NCBI GenBank assembly: GCA_002307145.1
Contig: DBTR01000042.1
Coordinates: forward strand, 817 to 17,589
Origin: Rhodospirillum sp. UBA1311
Lineage (GTDB): Bacteria > Pseudomonadota > Alphaproteobacteria > Rhodospirillales > Rhodospirillaceae
DNA length: 16,773 nucleotides
Reading direction: 5' to 3'
Below, one piece after another: positions 1 to 6,099 of this stretch. The position numbers and the translations under genes are program-made. Each line of letters starts with the position of its first letter. Within the stretch, counting starts at the first letter, position 1. A model generated the notes under the pieces. It did not search any database. It was given only the letters and a program-made list of their open reading frames with translations, and was not told the DNA's origin.

Positions 1-408
1 GACGTCGCGCGCGCCGATCTGGAGCGGCACGACGATGTTCATCAGGCCGACGAGGAACGGCATCGCGACGAACAGGATCATGATCACGCCGTGCGCGGTG
101 AACACCTGGTCGTAGTGGTGCGGCGGCAGGTAGCCCTGTTCCGCCCCCACCGCCACCGCCTGCTGGGCGCGCATCATGATCGCGTCGGAGAAGCCGCGCA
201 GCAGCATCACCAGCGCCAGCACGATGTACATGATGCCGATCTTCTTGTGGTCGACGGAGGTGAGATACTCGGTCCAGAGCCATTTCCAGCGGTGGGTGAC
301 GGTGAGCAGGATCGCCACCGCCAGCCCGCCGACCACGATCATCGCCCCGGCGGCCATGATGATCGGCTCGTGGAAGGGGATCGCATCGAGGGTGAGCTTG
401 CCAAACAT
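1..408 (-). CDS. cyoB: Cytochrome bo3 ubiquinol oxidase subunit I, N-terminal part (cut by window edge)
   Basis: This is the first 136 codons of the heme-copper subunit of a proton-pumping quinol oxidase in the inner membrane. The protein starts MFGKLTLDAIPF and has hydrophobic segments near residues 15-37 and 58-72. Residues that from memory form the quinone site of the E. coli enzyme are at the same numbers: R71, D75, H98 and Q101 (in LLRGFSDA and PPHHYDQ). H106 in FTAHGVIMI is the expected low-spin heme ligand. The ATG lies 8 nt after the cyoA stop, and an AGGAG overlapping the end of cyoA serves as the ribosome binding site, so the two are co-transcribed. The remainder, including the CuB and heme o3 ligands, lies outside the window. 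Identification is firm. Confidence 0.95.
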   Translation of the reverse strand, partial: MFGKLTLDAIPFHEPIIMAAGAMIVVGGLAVAILLTVTHRWKWLWTEYLTSVDHKKIGIMYIVLALVMLLRGFSDAIMMRAQQAVAVGAEQGYLPPHHYDQVFTAHGVIMILFVAMPFLVGLMNIVVPLQIGARDV

Positions 409-416
409 CGAAACCG

Positions 417-1286
417 TCACTCCTGACCGTGGGATTGGTGGCCGCCGCGGTATTTGTCGATCAGGCCTGCGAACAGCCCCGGTGCGACGCCGCCATAGTA
501 GGCCACCGGTTCGTATTCGCTGGGCGCGGCGAGCCCGGGATAGGTCTCGGCATCGAGGCGGCCGGGCGCGGCCTTGACCTTGGCGACCCAGGCGTCGAAG
601 TCGGCCTGCGGCATCGCGCGCGCCTTGAAGGTCATGCCCGAGAAGCCTCGGCCGCTATAGTTGGCCGACATGCCGTCGTAGTCGCCGACGTGATTGGCGA
701 TCAGGTGGACTTCCGTCTTCATCCCGGCCATCGCATAGATCTGGCTGCCGAGGCGCGGGATGAAGAACGAGTTCATCACCGAATCCGAGGTGACGTCGAA
801 GGCCACCGGCACGTCGACCGGAAAAGCGAGTTCGTTGACCGTGGCGATCCCCTGCTCGGGATAGATGAACAGCCACTTCCAATCGAGCGCAACGACCTCG
901 ATCTCCATCGGCTTGGCGGGGTGTTCGAGCGGCTTGTAGGGGTCGAGGGCATGGCTGGAGTGCCAAGCGGTGATCGCCATCACCACCACGATCACCGTCG
1001 GGATACCCCAGACCACGGCTTCGAGCTTCTTCGACTGTTCCCATTCGGGAGCGTAGCGGGCGCGGGCGTTGGAGGCGCGGAACCACCAGGCGAAGGCGAC
1101 GGCCATCAGGATCACCGGGATCACCACCACCAGCATCCAACCGGTGGTGCCCAGGATCAGCGCGCGTTCGTCGAGGCCCACCTGGCCCTTGGGGTCGAGA
1201 ACCGCCATTTCGCATCCGCCCAGCGCGAGCGCCGCAAGCCACGGCACACAGCCGCGCGCAATCCAGGACATCCAGCCTCTCTTCAT
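417..1286 (-). CDS. cyoA: Cytochrome bo3 ubiquinol oxidase subunit II (lipoprotein)
   Basis: Subunit II of the quinol oxidase, 289 aa from the start chosen here. The N-terminus MKRGWMSW has basic residues and a hydrophobic run ending in a lipobox (ALGGC, Cys25), so the mature protein is probably lipid-anchored. Two membrane helices follow near residues 46-69 and 92-108, then a periplasmic cupredoxin-like domain with SVMNSFFIPRLGSQIYAM near 169-186. The cysteine and histidine ligands of a CuA centre are absent, as expected for a quinol rather than a cytochrome c oxidase. The start is uncertain: ATGs at 1304, 1286 and 1271 are all in frame. The 1286 start gives the best signal peptide n-region; 1271 has the better Shine-Dalgarno-like GAGAGG. 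cyoB follows after 8 nt. Confidence 0.93.
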   Translation of the reverse strand: MKRGWMSWIARGCVPWLAALALGGCEMAVLDPKGQVGLDERALILGTTGWMLVVVIPVILMAVAFAWWFRASNARARYAPEWEQSKKLEAVVWGIPTVIVVVMAITAWHSSHALDPYKPLEHPAKPMEIEVVALDWKWLFIYPEQGIATVNELAFPVDVPVAFDVTSDSVMNSFFIPRLGSQIYAMAGMKTEVHLIANHVGDYDGMSANYSGRGFSGMTFKARAMPQADFDAWVAKVKAAPGRLDAETYPGLAAPSEYEPVAYYGGVAPGLFAGLIDKYRGGHQSHGQE

Positions 1287-1337
1287 CTCGCGATTTTCCG
1301 GCATCGTTCGGTTAGGCGTGCTCGACGAACGTCCCAA

Positions 1338-1363
1338 GGCGGCCACGCGTTCCGATGGCCGCC
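1338..1363. promoter_or_regulatory. 8-bp inverted repeat in the cyo leader
   Basis: GGCGGCCA at 1338-1345 pairs perfectly with TGGCCGCC at 1356-1363 across a 10-nt loop. It lies about 50-75 nt upstream of the cyoA start on the minus strand, inside the 260-bp divergent region between cyoA and the glycosyltransferase gene. No T-run follows on either strand, so it is not a typical terminator. It could be a leader hairpin or an operator for a cyo regulator. I see no convincing -10/-35 pair in this region. Confidence 0.35.
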
Positions 1364-1482
1364 CCTCAAATCGGGGAGGGAGATTCGTCGAATGAGCTTC
1401 GGGGACTCAGATTTCGGTCGGAAGCTCGAAGTCGCCCCCAACACATAGGCACGCGCGGCGAGAGTGAAACCGACGAATCGAA

Positions 1483-1513
1483 AATCCCGGAACAAATCGT
1501 TTCAGCCGGGATT
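1483..1513 (+). promoter_or_regulatory. 8-bp stem-loop upstream of the glycosyltransferase start
   Basis: AATCCCGG (1483-1490) is perfectly complementary to CCGGGATT (1506-1513), with a 15-nt loop. It ends 33 nt before the ATG and stands immediately upstream of a second possible hairpin over the ribosome binding site. It may be an RNA structure in the leader or a protein-binding dyad; the sequence does not decide between them. Confidence 0.35.
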
Positions 1514-1515
1514 GA

Positions 1516-1538
1516 GACCCCTAGCCCCGAAGGAGGTC
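1516..1538 (+). promoter_or_regulatory. Strong ribosome binding site inside a possible hairpin
   Basis: AGGAGGTC at 1531-1538 is a near-perfect Shine-Dalgarno sequence, 9 nt before the ATG at 1547, and it fixes that start. GACCCCT at 1516-1522 can pair with it (7 bp with A1534 bulged, 8-nt loop), which would hide the ribosome binding site. The ribosome-binding call is firm; the masking hairpin is a prediction by eye. Confidence 0.5.
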
Positions 1539-1546
1539 ACCCCTCG

Positions 1547-2641
1547 ATGAAACTCGCGTTCTACGGTTCCAGCCTGCTCTCCGCCCATCGCAACGGCGCG
1601 GCCACCTATTACCGCGGCATCCTCGCCGCGCTCGGCCGCCAGGGCTTCGCCATCACCTTCCACGAACCCGACATCCGCGACCGCCGCGAGCATCGCGACA
1701 TCGGCCCGCCCGCGTGGTGCCGCGTCGCGGTCTATCCCGCCACCGACGACGGGATGAAGGCGGCCGCGACGGAAGCGGCGGAGGCCGACATCGTGATCAA
1801 GGCGAGCGGCGTCGGCTATGCCGACGAAGCCTTGCTGACCGCCGCGTTCGCCGCAGCCCGGCCCGACGCGCTCCGGATCTGGTGGGATCTCGATGCCCCG
1901 GCGACGATCGCGGAAATCGGCGACGACGAAACCCATCCGCTGCGCATCGCCCTGCCGGACCTCGACCTCGTCCTGTCCTCCGGCGGCGGCAATCCGGTGG
2001 AGGAAGGGTTCCGCCACCTCGGCGCCAAGGCCTGCGAAACCGTCTACGCCGCACTCGACCCCGCCACCCACCACCCGGTGGCCGCCGATCCGCGGTTTTC
2101 CTGCGATCTCGGTTTCCTCGGCAATCGCATGGCCGACCGCGAGGAACGGATCGAGACCTATTTGCTCGAACCCGCCGACCGCCTCGGCGCGCGGAAATTC
2201 CTCGTCGCCGGCGCGGGATGGGAAGACAAACCCTGCCCACCCTCGCTAACCAAGCTCGGCCACCTCGGCACCGATCTCCACAACGCGTTCAACGCCTCGG
2301 CCCGCGCGGTGCTGAACGTCAACCGCGCGGCCGCGGCGGCCACCGGCTATTGCCCGTCGCCGCGCCTGTTCGAGGCGGCGGGCGCGGGCGCGTGCCTGAT
2401 CACCGACGCTTGGCGCGGCATCGAGATGTTCCTCACCCCGGGCAAGGAGATCCTGGTGGCGCGCGACGCCGACGACGTGGTCGAGGCGCTCGACGCCCTC
2501 ACCCCGGAGCGGGCGCGCGAGATCGGCGAACAGGCGCTGGCGCGGCTGCTCGCCGATCACACCTACGCGCGCCGCGCCGAAGCCCTGGCGGGCATTCTCG
2601 GCGCGGCGTTCCGAAAAAAGGCCGGGATGCGGGCAGCCTAG
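1547..2641 (+). CDS. CgeB-family glycosyltransferase (COG4641-like)
   Basis: A 364-aa cytoplasmic protein of the CgeB/group 1 glycosyltransferase type (GT-B fold). The N-terminal half starts MKLAFYGSSLLS and carries the Rossmann-like domain. The family-typical DLGFLGNRMADREERIE segment is at residues 187-203. The C-terminal half has NVNR at 257-260 and SPRLFEAAGAGACLITD at 271-287, the loop expected to contact the nucleotide-sugar donor, followed by GKEILVA. The start is set by AGGAGGT at 1531-1537. An upstream in-frame extension to 1355 lacks family character. No sugar biosynthesis or polymer genes lie nearby, so donor and acceptor are unknown; the family often acts in glycosylation of surface structures. 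It ends 3 bp before the convergent PLP enzyme gene. Confidence 0.85.
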   Translation: MKLAFYGSSLLSAHRNGAATYYRGILAALGRQGFAITFHEPDIRDRREHRDIGPPAWCRVAVYPATDDGMKAAATEAAEADIVIKASGVGYADEALLTAAFAAARPDALRIWWDLDAPATIAEIGDDETHPLRIALPDLDLVLSSGGGNPVEEGFRHLGAKACETVYAALDPATHHPVAADPRFSCDLGFLGNRMADREERIETYLLEPADRLGARKFLVAGAGWEDKPCPPSLTKLGHLGTDLHNAFNASARAVLNVNRAAAAATGYCPSPRLFEAAGAGACLITDAWRGIEMFLTPGKEILVARDADDVVEALDALTPERAREIGEQALARLLADHTYARRAEALAGILGAAFRKKAGMRAA

Positions 2642-2644
2642 GGG

Positions 2645-3790
2645 TCACCAGCCCCTGAAGCGCGCGGCGGTGCCGAGGACTTCGCCCGGGCGGCGCGCGT
2701 CGGTCATCACATAGGAATCGTATTGCGCGGCGGTGGCGCAGGCGTGGTTGGGCAGGATCAGCACCTTCGCACCGAGCGGCAGGTCGAGCGGCTTGGCATT
2801 GCTGCCCGGCCGCGCGGCGATGATGCCGTGTTCCTGGCTCGCCTTGATCACGATCTGGTCGGGGTAGGGATGCCCGAGCGGATCGCAGACCACGCCGTAG
2901 CCCTGGTCGACGGGCAACGCCGAGGTGCCGCGGTCGCGCGACATCGCCATCCAGCCCGCGTCGACCAGGGTCCAGCCTTTCTCCGGCTGATGGCCGATCA
3001 CGGTGGCGAGCACCCCCGCCGCGATGTCGTCGAGGCCGCACACGCCCAGGCCCTGCATCACCAGATCGAAGAACATGAACACCCCGGCGCGCACCTCGGT
3101 GATGCCGCTGAAATCCTTGCCGAAGGTCGCAGTCGGGGTCGAGCCGACCGACACCGTCGGACACGGCAGACCGGCGGCGCGGAGCTTCGCCGCCGCGCCG
3201 ATCGCGGTGGCGCGCTCGCCCTCCGCCGCCAGGACGATCGCCGCCTCGCCCGGCTCGGCATAGGATTCCCCGGCGTGGACCAGCACCCCTTTCAGCGCCG
3301 CGCCGCCGTCCACCAGGGCGCGGCCGATCGCGACGAGTTCCTCGCCCCGGCTCGACTGCAGCCCGGCGCGGTGGCCGTCGGCGTCGAGTTCGATCAGCGC
3401 CGGAATCGCGTCGCCGGTCTCGCGCGACTTCGTCGCCACCGCCTGCGCCGCCGCGACCGAATCGAGAATCACCGAGAGATCGCAGCCCGACTTGCGGATC
3501 GCCGCGACCCGGTCGAGCTTGTCGGGCGAGATGCCGACGGCGTAGGTGATGTCCTTGACCCCGGCGCTCGCGTAAACCTCGGCCTCCTTCAGGGTCGAAA
3601 CCGTGATCGGGGTCTCCGGTCCGCCGACCAGATCGCGCATCACCGCCACCGACTTCGCAGTCTTCATGTGCGGGCGCAGCACCACGCCGTGCGGCGCGAG
3701 ATGGGCGCGCATCCGCGCGAGATTGCGCGCGACCTTGAAGCCGTCGAGCAGCAGGACCGGGGTGGCGAGGTCGGCAAGGGTGGCGGTCAT
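2645..3790 (-). CDS. D-threo-3-hydroxyaspartate / D-serine dehydratase-like PLP enzyme
   Basis: A 381-aa fold-type III (alanine racemase-like barrel) PLP enzyme. K43 in RPHMKTAKS is the expected PLP lysine, and ITVSTLKEAE follows at 62-71. The C-terminal PNHAC (H349 and C351) is the His-x-Cys zinc pair that defines the D-serine dehydratase / D-threo-3-hydroxyaspartate dehydratase group; D-threonine aldolases are related. From memory the whole chain resembles the Delftia D-threo-3-hydroxyaspartate dehydratase, including VDAGWMAMSRDRGT at 276-289. The likely reaction is deamination of a beta-hydroxy D-amino acid, giving oxaloacetate or pyruvate plus ammonia. The start at 3790 has AAGGA 7 nt upstream; the longer reading frame from 3865 has no such support. 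It is divergent from the OCD-family reductase gene. Confidence 0.85.
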   Translation of the reverse strand: MTATLADLATPVLLLDGFKVARNLARMRAHLAPHGVVLRPHMKTAKSVAVMRDLVGGPETPITVSTLKEAEVYASAGVKDITYAVGISPDKLDRVAAIRKSGCDLSVILDSVAAAQAVATKSRETGDAIPALIELDADGHRAGLQSSRGEELVAIGRALVDGGAALKGVLVHAGESYAEPGEAAIVLAAEGERATAIGAAAKLRAAGLPCPTVSVGSTPTATFGKDFSGITEVRAGVFMFFDLVMQGLGVCGLDDIAAGVLATVIGHQPEKGWTLVDAGWMAMSRDRGTSALPVDQGYGVVCDPLGHPYPDQIVIKASQEHGIIAARPGSNAKPLDLPLGAKVLILPNHACATAAQYDSYVMTDARRPGEVLGTAARFRGW

Positions 3791-3915
3791 GGGAGAATCC
3801 TTCAGATGATCGAAGGCTCGATCTTGCCGTCGCGGCGCGATTTCGACAACCGCCGAGTTCCGCAAGCGCGCTCAAGCGCCTATGTTAGCCCTTCAACAAG
3901 CTGGGAGTTTCGAGA
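3791..3915. promoter_or_regulatory. Divergent promoter region between the PLP enzyme and the OCD-family gene
   Basis: These 125 bp must hold both start signals. On the minus strand, TTGTCG (complement of 3844-3849) and CAAGAT (complement of 3821-3826) are 17 nt apart and would leave a leader of about 24 nt for the PLP enzyme gene; the match to consensus is only partial. On the plus strand, TATGTT at 3881-3886 is a possible -10 with a poor -35 (TTCCGC, 3858-3863). GGGAG 8 nt before 3916 is a good ribosome binding site. No clear operator dyad is visible. Confidence 0.35.
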
Positions 3916-4872
3916 ATGCCTGCGCCCGTCGTGATCCCCTCCGAGACCTGCATGAAGCTGATCGACCGCCGGATCGCGTTCGAAGCGATCCGAGCCGCAT
4001 TGATCGCCGCCGCCGACGGCAGCGGTTCGGTCAACCCGGTGGTGATCGGCCGCGGCCTCAACGACGGCGAGACCTTCTCGATGAAGTCCGGCCTGCTGCG
4101 CGGCTTGCCCGCCGTCGGCCTCAAGGTCGGCGGCTACTGGCCCGGCAACGACGCAAAGGGCCTGCCGCGCCACCAGTCGGCGATCCTGCTGCTCGCCCCG
4201 GCGAGCGGGCGGTTGATGGCGGTGGTCGAAGGCGGCGCGCTCAACGGCCTGCGCACCGCCGCCGCCGATGCGGTCGCCGCGAGCGTGCTGGCCCGCGCCG
4301 ACGCCGCGACTCTCGCGATCTTCGGCGCGGGCAAGCAGGCGCTGCACGAAGTTCGGGCGATTTGCGACACGCGCCCGATCCGGCGGGTTTTCGTCGCCTC
4401 GCGCAATGCCGCGAGCGCCGACGCGATGAGCGCCGCCCTGCGCGGCGAACTACCGCCCGAAATCCAGATCGCCTCCGCCGACGCCGAACACGCCGCGCGC
4501 GGCGCCGACATCATCGTCACCGCCACCCCCGCCCGCGCGCCGCTGTTCGACGCCGCCTGGGTCCGCCCCGGCACCCACGTCGCCTCGATGGGCAGCGACC
4601 AGGTCGGCAAGCAGGAGTTGCCGCCCGCGCTGTTCGCCAGGGCGCGGCTGTTCTGCGACCTGCCGCAACAGGCGGTGGTGATCGGCGAGATGCAGCACGC
4701 CAAGGCGCTGGTGGACGGCGGCCAGCCGCTCGTCGCGATCGGCGACGTCCTGCGCGGCGCGGTCGCGGGGCGAACCTCGGACGACGAGATCACGATCTTC
4801 GACAGCTCGGGGATCGCGCTGCAAGACCTCGCGATCGCAGCGGCGGTGCTCGCGCGTCACGCCACCACTTAG
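3916..4872 (+). CDS. Ornithine cyclodeaminase / mu-crystallin family NAD(P)-dependent enzyme
   Basis: A 318-aa Rossmann-fold enzyme of the OCD/mu-crystallin family, which includes ornithine and lysine cyclodeaminases, alanine dehydrogenase, ketimine and iminosuccinate reductases. MKSG (K57), GLKVGGY (K70) and GLRTAAA (R113) are the usual substrate-side residues. FGAGKQA at 136-142 is the dinucleotide loop, GSDQVGKQEL at 226-235 is a family signature, and DSSGIALQDLA is at 296-306. Length matches the family. ATG 3916 has GGGAG 8 nt upstream. Being divergent from a hydroxyaspartate dehydratase-like gene favours an imino acid or amino acid reductase role over true ornithine cyclisation, but this is inference. 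Its stop overlaps the end of the LysR gene by 4 nt (convergent). Confidence 0.85.
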   Translation: MPAPVVIPSETCMKLIDRRIAFEAIRAALIAAADGSGSVNPVVIGRGLNDGETFSMKSGLLRGLPAVGLKVGGYWPGNDAKGLPRHQSAILLLAPASGRLMAVVEGGALNGLRTAAADAVAASVLARADAATLAIFGAGKQALHEVRAICDTRPIRRVFVASRNAASADAMSAALRGELPPEIQIASADAEHAARGADIIVTATPARAPLFDAAWVRPGTHVASMGSDQVGKQELPPALFARARLFCDLPQQAVVIGEMQHAKALVDGGQPLVAIGDVLRGAVAGRTSDDEITIFDSSGIALQDLAIAAAVLARHATT

Positions 4873-5834
4873 CCGGGCAGGCGCTGCGGGATCGGAATCT
4901 CGCGCACCTTCGCCAGCAGGTGTTCGAGGAAGGCGCTCTCCGCCGGATTGAGGCGCGCGCCCGGGTTCCACGCGATGTGGATGTCGACCGGCGCGACGCC
5001 CTCGGCGGGCGGCAGCGGCCAGAGCATCCCCTCGGCGACGTCGGGGGCGGCGATGTGCTCGGGCAGCGGCCCGACGCCGAGGCCGCAGACGATCATCCGC
5101 CGCACCTCGTCGAGGTTGGACGACGAGCCGATCACCCGCCCGGCGAACCCTTCCTTGGCGCGGAACACCGCGAGCGGCGAGAGCATGCCGTCGATCTGGT
5201 CGGAGACGAACGAGACGAAGTTCTCTTGCCGCAGGTCCTGGGTGCCGAGGCCGCGCTGGCGGAACAGGCGGTGCGGCGCGCCGCAATAGAGGCGGTAGGT
5301 CTGCCGTACCAGCACCTCGGAAGCGAGGCCGGGCACCGGCTCGCGCATCAGGCAGATGCCGAGCGAGCCGATCTTCTGCTGCAGGCCCTGGTGAACCTCG
5401 GCGGCCGACTGCACGTCGAAGCGGAAGGTGACGAGCGGGTGGCGGTCGTGGAATTCGCGCACCGCGTCGTCGAGCAGCCGCGTCTGTACCCGGCTGATCA
5501 TCAGCACCCGCACATGGCCCGAGATTTCCTCGGTGACGTCGCGCACCATCATCCCGAAGCGGGAGATGTTGCCGTAGATCTCCACCACCTCGCGATAGAT
5601 GCTCTCGCCCGCCTCGGTGACGCGGAACTTGCCGCCGCCGCGCTGCACCAGTTGCCGCCCGAGCTGCTGTTCGAGCCGCTTCAGCGCGAGGCTGACGGCG
5701 GGCTGGGTGACGCACATCCGCGTCGCCGCGCTGGTGATGCCGCCCTCCTGCACCACCACCAGGAAGGTGCGCAGGAGGTTCCAGTCCAGCTCACGGCTGA
5801 AGCGTTCGGGGTCGATCTGACTCGGGGAGTCCAT
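4869..5834 (-). CDS. LysR-type transcriptional regulator
   Basis: A 321-aa LysR-family regulator. The winged helix-turn-helix covers about residues 18-77, including ITSAATRMCVTQPAVSLALK (33-52) with the expected recognition helix. Two substrate-binding subdomains follow, ending VDIHIAWNPGA near the C-terminus. The start at 5834 (MDSPSQID) is preferred because a G-rich stretch lies upstream. The alternative ATG at 5849 adds five residues and lacks a ribosome binding site. It is divergent from the M20/ABC transporter operon and separated from it by a dyad-rich region, the classic layout in which the regulator controls itself and its divergent neighbour. The inducer is unknown but is presumably the imported substrate or a breakdown product. 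Confidence 0.93.
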   Translation of the reverse strand: MDSPSQIDPERFSRELDWNLLRTFLVVVQEGGITSAATRMCVTQPAVSLALKRLEQQLGRQLVQRGGGKFRVTEAGESIYREVVEIYGNISRFGMMVRDVTEEISGHVRVLMISRVQTRLLDDAVREFHDRHPLVTFRFDVQSAAEVHQGLQQKIGSLGICLMREPVPGLASEVLVRQTYRLYCGAPHRLFRQRGLGTQDLRQENFVSFVSDQIDGMLSPLAVFRAKEGFAGRVIGSSSNLDEVRRMIVCGLGVGPLPEHIAAPDVAEGMLWPLPPAEGVAPVDIHIAWNPGARLNPAESAFLEHLLAKVREIPIPQRLPG

Positions 5835-6099
5835 GACGCCATACCCCATAAATCTGGTTTAATTTACGACCGAGCATATGCCCGATTTACCGCCACTGAA
5901 ATCGGCAATGCGATTAATTGCTCAGAGTTTTGGCGAAATTATCGCCGAAATCCCCTGAAATTCCGCCCACCTGCGGGCAATCCATAAATTCTAGTTATGT
6001 TGCCAATGAGCAATTGCAATTTGTCAGGCTCCCGATCGCGGCGTTCCCTGAACGTGGCGGCACCTCCGCCCGCAGACGATCACACGTTGGAGCGAAGCC
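5835..6099. promoter_or_regulatory. Dyad-rich divergent control region between lysR and the transport/catabolic operon
   Basis: The region is visibly richer in A and T than the genes around it. It contains perfect dyads GCATATGC (5874-5881), CCGATTT-N10-AAATCGG (5882-5905), GCAAT-N7-ATTGC (5905-5921), GGCGA-N5-TCGCC (5932-5946), CATAA-N7-TTATG (5983-5999) and AATTGCAATT (6012-6021). AATTGCTCA at 5916-5924 recurs inverted as TGAGCAATT at 6007-6015. This fits LysR binding at multiple sites, looping or bending across a divergent promoter. No strong sigma70 -35 is visible for the operon, which is usual for an activator-dependent promoter. GGAG 7 nt before 6100 is the ribosome binding site of the first operon gene. 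Confidence 0.65.
5983..5999. promoter_or_regulatory. Candidate LysR-type binding box (T-N11-A dyad)
   Basis: CATAA-ATTCTAG-TTATG is a perfect dyad with 5-bp arms and a 7-bp spacer. It contains the T-N11-A pattern within ATAA-N7-TTAT, the classical LysR-family recognition geometry. It lies about 100 bp before the first gene of the operon and about 150 bp before the regulator start. A second dyad with the same 5-7-5 layout, GCAAT-N7-ATTGC, sits at 5905-5921. Binding by the adjacent regulator is inferred. Confidence 0.55.

Noticed and set aside
1355..1546. Longer N-terminus for the CgeB-like protein
   Set aside because: The added 64 residues have no family character, while AGGAGGT sits at the right distance from ATG 1547.
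2645..4872. Complete beta-hydroxyaspartate cycle
   Set aside because: Only two enzyme families are present. The aminotransferase and beta-hydroxyaspartate dehydratase genes are missing, and the PLP enzyme looks like a D-threo-3-hydroxyaspartate dehydratase rather than the cycle aldolase.
3882..5987. 701-codon plus-strand open frame over the OCD-family and LysR genes
   Set aside because: It has no recognisable motif and very biased composition, and it overlaps two well supported genes.
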